NCBI RefSeq assembly: GCF_964355755.1
Contig: NC_092670.1
Span: forward strand, 26,711,795 to 26,775,794
DNA length: 64,000 bases
Reading direction: 5' to 3'
DNA from: Antedon mediterranea
Taxonomy: Eukaryota > Echinodermata > Crinoidea > Comatulida > Antedonidae
Position 1 is the stretch's first letter; every line of letters starts with the position of its first letter. Below are positions 42,399 through 52,440 of the stretch, piece by piece. A program made the position numbers and the translations under genes. The notes beneath the pieces were generated by a model. That model ran no database searches, was not told where the DNA came from, and saw only the letters and a list, made by a program, of their open reading frames with translations.

Positions 42399-43050
42399 AT
42401 ACCATAGCAAAAGAGAAAAAAAAATCTTAATGTAAGAGCTCATAGAACAAAAACAAATATATTATATGTATCAATTTTAATGAATATAATATTATGTCTA
42501 AGTTATAGGTGATAAATTAATTTAACTACCTCTAATGATTTATGAATACTGTAGTTATTTTATAATTAACTTGTTGTTATTTTAAACAAATAAAATTGAT
42601 GATATATCATTATTCCTTAAATTATTAAACAGAATATAAATTTTAAAAACATCACTTAATGACGTAAGAATATTGCCAGCCAATGGGTTTTTGGTTGAAT
42701 TGTTTATTTTGTTATTTTATAGTCAATCAATTTTTATTTGGAAATTGCACCTTTACATCGGTGGCACACAAAGGAAGTGGTACATCCATATTGAACACAA
42801 TTAACATAAAATGACGGATACGGATACTTAAGCTAATTTAAATTAAAATTAGTACTATATACTGTGGCAATATTTGTCTGACATGAGTTGATACATTTTA
42901 TTTGAATATATTTATATATATATATACATAAAGAGGAAGTAGTTACAAAAATAATTGTTAATGAGGCTATTAAAATTATCATGATAGTTAATATTGAAAT
43001 GGTTTCCTACACAGTATAGTAACAAGGCCAACAGCCATTAAGTCGCGTGC
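42399..43050. other. AT-rich spacer
   Basis: No protein similarity. A possible LINE or SINE end (gtcaatcaatttttatttgg) occurs at 42,722. Confidence 0.3.
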
Positions 43051-44290
43051 TACAATTCATAGTGATACCGGACCGACAGACAGACCGACAGACAGACAGA
43101 CAGACCGACCGACCGGCATAGTGAACTATAGAGTCGCGTCCACGCGACTAAAAAGGCATAATTTTGACGAATTTTTGAACTTTTTCATCAAAAACGTGCG
43201 CAAATTATCCAATTCGACGTGCTCGTATGACGTAATTTTAAGTCGAAATTGTTTAAAAGTCGGTAAAATTATTAGAAAAGGCTGCAAAAACATAAATCAC
43301 GCGAAAAAAGTATGTATTTAACGCTACGTGCGCACCGTGCGCGTAAAAATTTGCGCGCGTATGAGAATTTTTGACATGCTCAAAATGACAAGAAACGCGT
43401 AGAAAGTGGATTAAAAATTAATTTTGCGCATTTTAAAATTTTTAATGCGCGCGCGCGCGTAACTTTGTGCAAAACACACATTTTTTTTCAACAGAAAGTT
43501 AGCGCCTGATATAAATTAAACTTTTGCAAAGTTTCAATTTAAAATGTTATTTGGTTTTTGACCTATGTCAAATACGAGAAAATCGTTAAATCGCGCGTAA
43601 ATCACGTTGCGATAGGATGTCCACAATTTCACGTAAATGCCCACATGTTGACAGTTCAAAAAGTACAGAAAAGCAATAAAACGCATAGTGATACCGGACC
43701 GACAGACAGACCGACCGACATAGTGAACTATAGAGTCGCGTCCACGCGACTAATAACAATAATACATAATGATACAAAATAATATATAAATAAAAATACA
43801 TTTACATAATGTCATAAGTTAATACGAAAATAATCTTAACTATACTATACTTAACTAAAAAATTCTTTATTTCGTTATAAAGTAAATATATTTAATGTAA
43901 GGTATAGCATGTTAATCATTACTCTATTTACAGTTATACATTAGTATTAACATTTTGGTACGTGAAGACCATGCTTGTTTAGCTTTTGCAAAACATGTCA
44001 AATATTTCATTTACTGTATTAACAATTACTGGTTGCGTCCCAGTAGGAAGGCTAGTGTCGCTTCCTAGGGTTAGTTTTAGTTTTAATACTGGGTTACCTA
44101 GTAGAAAGTACAACTCAAGTTTACAATATTCCGTTAAGCGTAGATCATCAAAATATTTGCATTTGAACATAAAATGTATAATGTCTTCTTTATCATTTTT
44201 AGTCGCGTGGACGTGACTCTATAGTTCACTATGTCGGTCGGTCTGTCTGTCGGTCCGGTATCACTATGCGTTTTATCGCTTTCTGACCTT
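43051..44290. repeat. Composite repeat with GACCGACAGACA clusters in both orientations
   Basis: The module atagtgataccggaccgaca... then agtgaactatagagtcgcgt then ccacgcgact appears at 43,062-43,150 and 43,685-43,752 in direct orientation, and inverted at 44,202-44,275. A weaker copy is at 57,300-57,355. The sequence at 43,320-43,460 is rich in cgcgcg words. No coding capacity. Confidence 0.6.
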
Positions 44291-45585
44291 ATCTTGATAT
44301 CAGTTTAATCTAGCGAAGTCAATTTTTCACAGTATTCCTTATGGCCAGGAATCGATGTGGTTATGTTTTCACGGTGCGCAATAAAAAAGTACGCGGTCTA
44401 CGCACGATTTAACGAAATCACGTTTGTAATCATATCTTCACAACCATGAATCACAATTAAATAAAATTTGGTACTCATACATTTCAGGGCATAAATCATC
44501 ATATGGCAATACAATTACGTGCGTAGCGCATGTAACGCATGCGTACGCGCGCTTAAAATTTTCAACATTTATTTTCGATGAAATAAGAGTACGTTTCAGG
44601 CAATTTTAAGCGTTTTTTCAGATAATTCAGATAATATTTATTTCGATAATAATGAATGAATATATACAAAATAGAAAAAAGATATTAAAGTGAACATAGA
44701 TAAAGCAGTAATTGGTAGTCATTATTATCATGGATCCCTTCTAGAAGTTAAAAACTTGTCTCGTAGGGACCTACAACAAAACACATTACTAAAAAAATAA
44801 AAATAAACCTAGAATATATAATTATATAATTTAGGATAAAAAATTACAGTATAATAAGATAACTAACATCTTCTTTATAAAAATTATTTAAATTATATTT
44901 CAATAGTTTCATGATAATTATAAATGAAATAAATACCGATATTGGTAAATGAAAAAAATATGTATAGGGTACATCTATATATAAATTTACGTAAGGGCAA
45001 AAATCGGTAAATCGCGCGTTATTTCTAGAATGTTTACTCGATGGTATGTATATAAAGTTGGTTAGAATCTCGGTACTGATTTTAACCACCTGATGTAACC
45101 CTGTTTACTAATTAAATTGAGTTAGATAATTAGTTATTGACAATTAAAACAAATTTAGGTTCAACGATTTGCCCCAAATAGGGATGTTTTTCGATCGTGG
45201 TATACACTGTCTAATGGATGTCCGTCTTGAAATATACCCGAAGACAATAATACGAGGATGCTTCGCATTTTCCTATCTCCTCCTACGATAATTGTTGTTA
45301 ATGGCTGAAAACCGGTTGAACAGCATCAAAATGTTGAAGACAGGCCGATTTTCTTTAAAAAATACTATTTTGATAGATTTAATATACGTTTATATAAATG
45401 TATTGATTTCTGATGAATGGAACATTCCAATCTCTTTTACACAAGTGTCTATTCCCTCAGGCGTCGTAAAGGCAAGTACTGTATACTCATAACAGAAATT
45501 AGGCACGACCTAGATGGTACGCGAGCGAAGCGAGCGTACCGTTTAGTAAATTATAATTTATGTATATAATTATATAGTATATACT
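44291..45585. other. No gene recognised
   Basis: AT-rich sequence with several short open frames but no protein similarity. ggtacgcgagcgaagcgagcgt at 45,519 is a short quasi-palindrome just upstream of the Penelope-like element. Confidence 0.3.
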
Positions 45586-45789
45586 ATATACTGGAATCCA
45601 CCTAAAAATCGTTGTCCAGCTTTAGAAACATTTATTCAGGCTATTGAGGAGGATGTACAAAACTACATCCCGAGTCCAGATAAACGTGACAATCTCTCAA
45701 AACAAGAGAGGCAGGCCATTGCCAAATTGCGTCAGCGTAATGATATTATCATTAAACCAGCTGATAAAGGTTCTGCCACTGTTGCCATG

Positions 45790-45925
45790 TGTCACATATG
45801 TTCTGTTAATATGCTAATTATATTTGTTTGTTATTTGCAAATTATGCAAACTACGTTACGCTCGGTGAAGTAATAAAACAGTAGTTGAATTAAAAGAACC
45901 GTGTTGACGAGTCACACTTGTAATA
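45790..45925 (+). repeat. 5' LTR of the gypsy element
   Basis: 136 bp, identical to 50,238-50,373. It starts TGTCAC and ends GTAATA, and contains gcatgc-poor AT-rich sequence with an aataaaa word (45,873). Confidence 0.95.
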
Positions 45926-45955
45926 TGGTGTCAGAATAGTGGAAATTCACTCAAA

Positions 45956-46819
45956 ATGGAATCGTTGAAATTTAAGCCGCCTCCACCCTTCGATTTTGAT
46001 GGTCCTAGTGTGTCTGCTGCTTGGAAAAGGTGGAAACAGAGATTTACATTCTTTCTGAAAGCGACTGGCAGTGCACGTAAAAGTGGTGAAATAAAGGTAG
46101 CAATTTTAATTACTACGCTGGAAGGGCGTGGCTTAGATATTTACAACAACTTTACGTTCACTGATCTTGTGGGCGAACCGGGTCAGGAAGATTATGTCCC
46201 AGCAGAGGACAATAATGATTTTGATACAGTAATGTCAAAGTATGATGAATACTGTAATAAACGGGACCCGATAATGGCGTTACGAGCGCAATATTGGCAA
46301 TATGAACGACCCGAAGGTCAGGGTTTGGATGAGTTTGTGAATGACTTAAGAACAATGGCGGTGAATTGTAAATTTGTGGATCAAGACGGTACGATTCGTG
46401 ATAAGCTTTTCTTCAGTGTAACAAATCCAGTGATGAAAATGAAAGTTATGGGCGATGATGGCAACGCTACACTTGATACTGTGATACACCGAATGAGAAC
46501 TTTTGAGAGTTCTAGACGCGAGCTTGAAATGGCCGGTGTTGCAAGTGATTATAAGCCGAAGGTTCATGCATTGAGAAGAACCAAATCACATAAACAGACG
46601 CCAAGGGTTAGTGGTCAACATAATCATCAGTTTACGGATGCAGCCAAAATTAAATGTAGCAGGTGCGGTTCTTCACATCTACCTCGTCAGTGTCCAGCTT
46701 ATGGTAAAACATGCTACGGGTGTAAGGGTTTGAATCATTTTCAGTCTGTGTGCACCAAACGTTTTTCCCGAGGACGCGGTCGTGGACGTGGAAGAGCTGT
46801 ACATACAAGGTGTAAGTGA
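45956..46819 (+). CDS. gag: Gag protein of the gypsy element
   Basis: 287 codons starting 30 bp after the 5' LTR. The N-terminal part (KFKPPPPFDFDG, WKRWKQRFTFFLKATG, YWQYERPEGQGLDEFVNDLR) is the capsid-like region typical of metazoan gypsy Gag. Two zinc knuckles lie near the C-terminus: CSRCGSSHLPRQC, one residue short of the canonical spacing, and CYGCKGLNHFQSVC, which is canonical CCHC. They are followed by an RGRGRGRGR basic tail that should bind RNA. The last 86 bases overlap the open pol frame (46,734-46,819). Confidence 0.92.
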   Translation: MESLKFKPPPPFDFDGPSVSAAWKRWKQRFTFFLKATGSARKSGEIKVAILITTLEGRGLDIYNNFTFTDLVGEPGQEDYVPAEDNNDFDTVMSKYDEYCNKRDPIMALRAQYWQYERPEGQGLDEFVNDLRTMAVNCKFVDQDGTIRDKLFFSVTNPVMKMKVMGDDGNATLDTVIHRMRTFESSRRELEMAGVASDYKPKVHALRRTKSHKQTPRVSGQHNHQFTDAAKIKCSRCGSSHLPRQCPAYGKTCYGCKGLNHFQSVCTKRFSRGRGRGRGRAVHTRCK

Positions 46820-49800
46820 TCCTAATGACTTATACATTGACACTTTAGCTGTTAAAGATAAAAATGAGTACTTTTATATTGACACTCTAAGAGATAACGA
46901 TGACAAGAACGCTTGGTTCTATGATGTGTTTGTGGGAGGTAATGTGTTAAAGATGAAGCTTGACACAGGAGCAGGTGTTAACTGCATACCACTGGAAACA
47001 TTTAGAAAGTTACCAGGACATAAGAACATTAAAGTATATCATTCTAAAACTAACCTATATAGTTATAGTGATGAAATTGTAAAACATATTGGTAAAGTTA
47101 CTCTAAATGTAAAAGTTGATAACATCCAAAATGATTATGACTTCTTTATTACTAATGTTGATGGTCCACCTATACTTGGATTGAAAGCCTGTAGGGAGCT
47201 TGGTCTGATCAAACGTGGTAACAATATGATATGTAGTGATAATGTGATAAATAATAAATATGTACATGCGCTAACTAAAGATTCCTTGATTCGAGAGAAT
47301 CGTGATGTATTTACAGGTTTAGGTAAATATCAAGATCCTTATGACATCAAGTTGAAAAGTGGTGTTTCTCCAGTAGTCCATCCACCCCGCAGGGTGCCAC
47401 TTAGTCTGCATACCAAGCTGAAAGAAAAACTTGACGATATGGAGAAGAGGGGCGTGATTAAACGGACCGACAAACCAACAGATTGGGTCAACAGCCTAGT
47501 GATAGTGGAGAAACGAGACGGATCCTTGAGGTTGTGTTTGGATCCACGTGATTTGAACAAAGCCATTAGACGTGAACATCATATGATACCGACCGGTAAG
47601 GACGTAGTGAGTCAGCTGTCAGGTAAAACACTTTTCACTGTCTTTGACCAGAAAGATGCGTACTGGCAAGTTCCTCTTACTGACGCTAGCGCAGATATAT
47701 GTACATTCAATACTCCCTTTGGACGATCCAGTTTTCTAAGAATGCCATTTGGTATCTGCAGTGCTAGTGAGGTGCTACAGAAACGAAACCAGCAAATATT
47801 TGGTCATATACCTAACGTACACATAATATCTGATGATATGATTATAGCTACAGGTAGTGAAGCAGAGCATAATGCAACAGTACAGAGGGTGATGGATACG
47901 GCCAGAGCGAACAATGCCAAATTCAATGGAAGCAAGCTTAAGTATAAACAGTCTGAATTGGTGTTCATGGGAAACGTGGTGAGTGCCGATGGACAGAAAC
48001 CAGACGAAGAAAAGGTTAGAGTTATCAAAGAAATGCCTGACCCACAATGTAAATCTGACTTGCAACGTATAATGGGGATGCTTAATGATCTTTCACAATT
48101 CATACCTAATATGTCCAATGTGAGTGCACCTCTCCGGGAATTGCTCAAGAAAGATGTTGCATGGTTTTGGGGTCCAGAACAAGCAGAATCCCTGAGGCAG
48201 TTAAAGGCGTTGATTAGTAGCAAACCAGTCTTAAGTTTCTTTGATCCACAGAAGCCAACCATTATCCAATGTGATGCATCATCCACAGGGCTCGGAAGCT
48301 GTTTGCTTCAAGAGGGTCATCCGGTTGCGTTTGCCTCTAGGTCGTTAACATCAGCTGAAGTTAATTACTCACAAATTGAGAAGGAGATGTTGGCGATCTG
48401 CTTTTCTATACACAAATACCACCAATATGTATATGGCCGAGCTGTTGAAGTTCACACTGACCATAAACCACTCGAAACAATCACACGTAAACCACTCCAT
48501 AAAGCTAGTCCTAGAATACAACAAATGCTGCTCAAATTGATAAAGTATGAGCTTGATGTTAAGTATGTTCCTGGAAAGTACATGTACATAGCTGATGCTC
48601 TCAGCAGAGCATATCCTGATAAGGTTGATCGTGATGCCCAACCCCTTGAACAGTTGAAATATAGGGTGCATAGTCTAGACGAAATATTGCCCATGAGTAA
48701 AGCAAAAATTGAAGAAGCAATACGAGCTACACAGGCAGATGTGGTACTCCAAACTCTAATTCTAACATGCAAAAGCGGGTGGCCTAAACATAGATGGGGT
48801 GCACCGGAGCAAGTTAGGCAGTATTGGCATCTTCGTGATGAGATACATGAAATTGATGGTCTTGTGTTTTTAGGTGAGAAGTTGATTGTTCCTAGCCAAA
48901 TGAGAGCAGATATGCTGAATAAAATTCATGAAAGTCACCTTGGGATGGAGAAGTGTAAGGCGAGGGCCAGGTCTATTTTGTATTGGCCAGGTATGACCAA
49001 CGATATAGAATCAGTAGTGTCAAGGTGCCCTGTTTGTGTAAAGTTCATGCGTAGAAATCAACGGGAGCCGATGATTCCACATAAGGTTCCTATGAGACCA
49101 TGGGCTAAGCTGGGCGCGGATATATTTACATTCGCTGGCAGAGATCATCTTATTGTAGTTGACTATTTTTCCAAATACCCGGAAGTAGTGACACTCACTA
49201 GCAAAACGGCTGGAGAAATCATCAAAAAATTGAAATCTATATTCTCAAGACATGGCATCCCTGAAATATTAATGACGGATAACATGCCGTTCGCCAGCTA
49301 CGAGTTCAAACAGTTTGCTAACCAGTGGGGGTTCGATTTAGTGACGTCCAGTCCGACATATGCCAGAAGTAATGGGCAAGTTGAACGTTTCGTCCAAACC
49401 ATTAAGCAACTCATGAGGAAGTCCGTTGATGAGGGAAGCGATTTTCATCTTGCTCTACTAGACTATCGTGATTCACCAATTGCAGGGTTGAATTGTTCTC
49501 CTGCTCAGTTGTTGATGAGCAGAAAGTTAAGGTCAACACTTCCAGTCACACATACATTGCTGCAACCACAAGTTATTGTCGGAGCTAGAGATTTCCTTCA
49601 GTCACGTCAACAGTCTATGACAAAATATTATGATCGTGGTACACGTGTATTGACGAAACTAAGAAAAGGGGACAACGTGAGAATATTGAAAGGACGGCAA
49701 TGGGAACCTGCTGTTGTGGCTAAGGAACATGAGCTACCCCGTTCCTATGTAGTGATGACCGAAGATGGAACGTCGTACAGACGGAATAGACAACATTTAT

Positions 49801-49925
49801 TAAACACTCAACAACCGGATACTTTGCAGAAGGGCGTACCAACTTTGCAGAAGGTACCGGAAGCACCACCCTTACGTAGAAGTGATCGTGTTAGTCGTCC
49901 ACCGGATCGATTGGAATATAAATAA
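46782..49925 (+). CDS. pol: Pol polyprotein (protease, RT, RNase H, integrase)
   Basis: 1,047 codons from a GTG at 46,782; the frame is open from 46,734 and has no early ATG, so a +1 (or -2) shift from gag is the likely way in. Domains in order: aspartic protease (KLDTGAGVNCIP, about residue 60); RT (CLDPRDLNKAI, FDQKDAYWQVPL, catalytic IISDDMIIA near 350, where most relatives have Y/ADD); RNase H (CDASSTGLGSCLL near 496, HTDHKPLE); integrase zinc finger (HESHLG...CPVC near 715-755); integrase core (ADIF near 778, TDNMPF near 831, NGQVERF near 866). It is intact throughout. The C-terminus is basic, without a chromodomain. Confidence 0.94.
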   Translation: MDVEELYIQGVSDPNDLYIDTLAVKDKNEYFYIDTLRDNDDKNAWFYDVFVGGNVLKMKLDTGAGVNCIPLETFRKLPGHKNIKVYHSKTNLYSYSDEIVKHIGKVTLNVKVDNIQNDYDFFITNVDGPPILGLKACRELGLIKRGNNMICSDNVINNKYVHALTKDSLIRENRDVFTGLGKYQDPYDIKLKSGVSPVVHPPRRVPLSLHTKLKEKLDDMEKRGVIKRTDKPTDWVNSLVIVEKRDGSLRLCLDPRDLNKAIRREHHMIPTGKDVVSQLSGKTLFTVFDQKDAYWQVPLTDASADICTFNTPFGRSSFLRMPFGICSASEVLQKRNQQIFGHIPNVHIISDDMIIATGSEAEHNATVQRVMDTARANNAKFNGSKLKYKQSELVFMGNVVSADGQKPDEEKVRVIKEMPDPQCKSDLQRIMGMLNDLSQFIPNMSNVSAPLRELLKKDVAWFWGPEQAESLRQLKALISSKPVLSFFDPQKPTIIQCDASSTGLGSCLLQEGHPVAFASRSLTSAEVNYSQIEKEMLAICFSIHKYHQYVYGRAVEVHTDHKPLETITRKPLHKASPRIQQMLLKLIKYELDVKYVPGKYMYIADALSRAYPDKVDRDAQPLEQLKYRVHSLDEILPMSKAKIEEAIRATQADVVLQTLILTCKSGWPKHRWGAPEQVRQYWHLRDEIHEIDGLVFLGEKLIVPSQMRADMLNKIHESHLGMEKCKARARSILYWPGMTNDIESVVSRCPVCVKFMRRNQREPMIPHKVPMRPWAKLGADIFTFAGRDHLIVVDYFSKYPEVVTLTSKTAGEIIKKLKSIFSRHGIPEILMTDNMPFASYEFKQFANQWGFDLVTSSPTYARSNGQVERFVQTIKQLMRKSVDEGSDFHLALLDYRDSPIAGLNCSPAQLLMSRKLRSTLPVTHTLLQPQVIVGARDFLQSRQQSMTKYYDRGTRVLTKLRKGDNVRILKGRQWEPAVVAKEHELPRSYVVMTEDGTSYRRNRQHLLNTQQPDTLQKGVPTLQKVPEAPPLRRSDRVSRPPDRLEYK

Positions 49926-49999
49926 ATGTATCAATAATTAACTTCATTTTATGTTTATTTTGCAGATATCATGTTTATTTTCAAACCATCCTATAATGT

Positions 50000-50110
50000 A
50001 AGAAACAATTTGAAACATATGAATGTGATCTAAGAAACAATTTGAAACATATGAATGTGATCTAAGAAACAATTTGAAACATATGAATGTGATCTAAGAA
50101 ACAATTTATG
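50000..50110 (+). repeat. 32 bp tandem repeat in the gypsy 3' region
   Basis: The unit aagaaacaatttgaaacata + tgaatgtgatct is repeated three times with a partial fourth, between the pol stop and the polypurine tract. Confidence 0.9.
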
Positions 50111-50224
50111 TTTAAGGAAAAGTAATATTATTTATTTATGAGAATGTGATATATCGTGTCTAATTTACTTTTGATATTAATTTTTAAAAAAAATAAAAAT
50201 TAAACTTTAGAAATTTATTTTGTT

Positions 50225-50237
50225 AGAAAAGGAAAGA
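50225..50237 (+). promoter_or_regulatory. Polypurine tract
   Basis: agaaaaggaaaga lies immediately before the 3' LTR, the expected primer site for plus-strand synthesis. Confidence 0.75.
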
Positions 50238-50373
50238 TGTCACATATGTTCTGTTAATATGCTAATTATATTTGTTTGTTATTTGCAAATTATGCAAACT
50301 ACGTTACGCTCGGTGAAGTAATAAAACAGTAGTTGAATTAAAAGAACCGTGTTGACGAGTCACACTTGTAATA
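50238..50373 (+). repeat. 3' LTR of the gypsy element
   Basis: 136 bp, identical to the 5' LTR, followed by the CCATG duplication. Confidence 0.95.
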
Positions 50374-50378
50374 CCATG

Positions 50379-51722
50379 GACATCAAATTTTATGAAGAGG
50401 AGTCCTTAAGACAGCTAAACAATCCTCTTCATTATCGTAAACTTACAACGGATCCCACCCCGGAAATTGCGGATAAGGTGGCCAAATCTGTTTCTGTGAT
50501 TGTAAAAAAACACTCCATCGATCCTAAGATTGGACCTCATTTAGCACAGGTCAATCCAGTTCCAGGCAGATTTTATTTCCTACCTAAAATCCACAAAGCA
50601 GGCAATCCTGGTAGACCCATTATTTCGGGTAATGGCACTGCTACAGAGAAAATTTCTGAATATGTGGATGATTTACTAAGACCATATGTGACTGATCTCC
50701 CTTCATACATTCAGGACTCCACGGAATTTATCCGCAAAATTAACCAAATTCAAAATTTACCTAATAATTCTGTTCTGGCTACATTAGATGTTTCATCATT
50801 GTATACTAATATCCCTCACGAAGAAGGAGCCGACGCATGTATTTTAAATTACATACAAATTCCAGGCAAAACGCCTACTAAAGCTCATTTACGAGAACTG
50901 GTCATGTTGATTTTAACCAACAACAATTTTATTTTTGGAAATGACCATTACCTTCAAATTCATGGCACAGCGATGGGCACAAAAATGGCGCCATCTTTTG
51001 CAAATTTATTTATGGGAAAATTTGAGGCCAATTTTCTGTCCCTCCAACCAAATAAACCACTTGTTTGGTTTAGATACATTGACGACATCTTCATGATCTG
51101 GACCCATGGTGAAGATAATTTGGAATCTTTTCTTCTCAATATTAATTCAGCCCACCCAACTATCAAATTTACAGCTACCAAATCCACTAGTAGCGTTGAT
51201 TTTTTGGACACTATAGTGACCATAGAAAATGGTACACTCAAAACTGACCTATTCCGTAAACCCACGGATAAAAATATGTACCTGCTCCCTAGCAGTTGTC
51301 ACCCCCGACACTGTACTAAAAACATACCGTACAGTCAAGCATTACGTATCAGACGTATCTGTTCTTCAGATTTAGATTTTCAGAATCGTACCGAAGAACT
51401 AACCGGACATCTCTGGAATAGAAATTACAAGAAGGAATACATCGAAACTGCTATAAAGAAAGCAAAAGATATTCCTCGATGTCAAACACTGACGTACAAA
51501 CCACGTCAGCCAAAAAAAATGACCAGAGTGCCATTGGTCACAACCTACCACCCTAGGTTGCCTCCATTACGGGCTATTATTGAGAAACATATGCCCATTC
51601 TACAGTCCACAGAACGTCTCAGGACTGTTTTTCCGGAACCACCCATTATTGCATTTCGTAGACCTCCCAACCTTCGTGATATATTAGTCAGATCCAAATT
51701 TAAGGGTGAAATTAACTCATGA
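50379..51722 (+). CDS. Penelope-like RT (main part)
   Basis: The continuous frame (the reading frame is open from 50,349 within the LTR) carries FYFLPKIHKAGNPGRPIISG, TLDVSSLYTNIPHEEG, GTAMGTKMAPSFANLFMG, catalytic WFRYIDDIFMIW and SVDFLDTIV, the ordered motifs of Penelope-like RTs, which are related to telomerase. The stop at 51,722 lies before the endonuclease; one base is out of register there. The N-terminal residues sit at 45,600-45,789 on the other side of the gypsy element. Confidence 0.9.
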   Translation, partial: DIKFYEEESLRQLNNPLHYRKLTTDPTPEIADKVAKSVSVIVKKHSIDPKIGPHLAQVNPVPGRFYFLPKIHKAGNPGRPIISGNGTATEKISEYVDDLLRPYVTDLPSYIQDSTEFIRKINQIQNLPNNSVLATLDVSSLYTNIPHEEGADACILNYIQIPGKTPTKAHLRELVMLILTNNNFIFGNDHYLQIHGTAMGTKMAPSFANLFMGKFEANFLSLQPNKPLVWFRYIDDIFMIWTHGEDNLESFLLNINSAHPTIKFTATKSTSSVDFLDTIVTIENGTLKTDLFRKPTDKNMYLLPSSCHPRHCTKNIPYSQALRIRRICSSDLDFQNRTEELTGHLWNRNYKKEYIETAIKKAKDIPRCQTLTYKPRQPKKMTRVPLVTTYHPRLPPLRAIIEKHMPILQSTERLRTVFPEPPIIAFRRPPNLRDILVRSKFKGEINS

Positions 51723-52137
51723 CAGCCAAAATTTGGGCAGTCACCTTTGCGGCAAATCTTGCAAAACTTGTTCATTGGTTGATTCTACTGAAAAATTTGA
51801 GAGTAACCAAACTGGCCGCATTTTTCGGATAAGACAATCAATTAATTGTCTAACCAAAAACGTCATTTATCTCATATACTGTACTATTTGTGGCAAACAG
51901 TACGTCGGAGAAACAAAAAACACTCTCCGTATGAGAATGACACAACATAGATCAGCTATCAAAACATTAAAGCTTGATCAACCTGTAGCCGAACATTTTA
52001 ATTCAGCTGGTCACTCGATTGCAAATTTCAGAGTTATTGCAATAGACCACAATGTCAAATGGAGCGACAAAACTCGCAAAGACAAAGAAAACCACTGGGA
52101 ATTACTACTTAAAACCAAAAAAACCTTTTGGACTTAA
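51706..52137 (+). CDS. GIY-YIG endonuclease domain of the Penelope-like element
   Basis: A Cys-rich linker (CGKSCKTCSLV) is followed by VIYLIYCTICGKQYVGETKN, LRMRMTQHRSAI and HFNSAGHSI, the GIY-YIG nuclease core with the conserved Tyr, Gly, Arg and His. In intact relatives it is fused to the RT. Here it overlaps the RT frame by 17 bases in a different frame, the result of a small indel. Confidence 0.88.
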   Translation: MKLTHDSQNLGSHLCGKSCKTCSLVDSTEKFESNQTGRIFRIRQSINCLTKNVIYLIYCTICGKQYVGETKNTLRMRMTQHRSAIKTLKLDQPVAEHFNSAGHSIANFRVIAIDHNVKWSDKTRKDKENHWELLLKTKKTFWT

Positions 52138-52397
52138 CATTAGGAACATACTCCCAGATCGGTAAAATTATTCCATTGACTACCAAAATTTAAGTTTCAA
52201 TATTAACCACCATTTAAGCTGTTTTTTAGTCTCATTCCAAAATTGTTTATATCTCTACCAAGCTACCTTCTTTGTTTTCCACTCTTATTCAGACTCCACC
52301 CTGGCTCCCTTTGTTATATTTCTTTTATTCATGTCCACCCAGGCAGCACTTGCCAGCTTTTTACTATGACGTTATCCAAATTCCTTCACTTGCACTG

Positions 52398-52440
52398 ATG
52401 AAGGGCTAGTGTTGCCCGAAAGCTCTGCTAACTTTTCTGG
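52398..52440 (+). ncRNA. Hammerhead-like core in the Penelope 3' region
   Basis: CTGATGA is followed by a potential stem GGGC/GCCC, then GAAA and a very short stem (AGC-TCT-GCT), then A. This is the order of hammerhead cores II and III, and hammerheads are known in Penelope-like elements. Stem I pairing is not evident, so it may be inactive or a chance match. Confidence 0.4.

Larger units (their letters stand above)
45790..50373 (+). mobile_element. Complete Ty3/gypsy LTR retrotransposon
   Basis: 4,584 bp with identical 136 bp LTRs (TGTCACAT...TTGTAATA) and a 5 bp target duplication CCATG (45,785-45,789 and 50,374-50,378). Gag and pol are open and overlap in different frames. A purine run (agaaaaggaaaga) precedes the 3' LTR as polypurine tract, and tggtgtcagaatagtgg directly after the 5' LTR is the likely primer-binding site. 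No env or chromodomain was seen. Identical LTRs and open frames suggest recent insertion. The lineage may be Mag-like, which is tentative. Confidence 0.95.

Noticed and set aside
41926-42435. 169-codon ORF with a 16-residue repeat (RPYSPEAVFTRGRIHQ)
   Set aside because: It is the conceptual translation of the 16 bp minisatellite. All frames are open because the unit contains no stop, so it is not evidence for a repeat protein.
45292-45492. 66-codon plus-strand ORF (MLLMAENRLNSIKML...)
   Set aside because: It is short, AT-rich and matches nothing I recognise. No splice or promoter context supports a gene.
45519-45545. gcgagcgaagcgagcg motif as a regulatory palindrome
   Set aside because: Only the outer GGTACGC/GTACC words are complementary. 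It is more likely a common short repeat.
47804-48772. Long minus-strand frames within the gypsy pol gene
   Set aside because: They are shadows of the intact pol frame, with no domain of their own.
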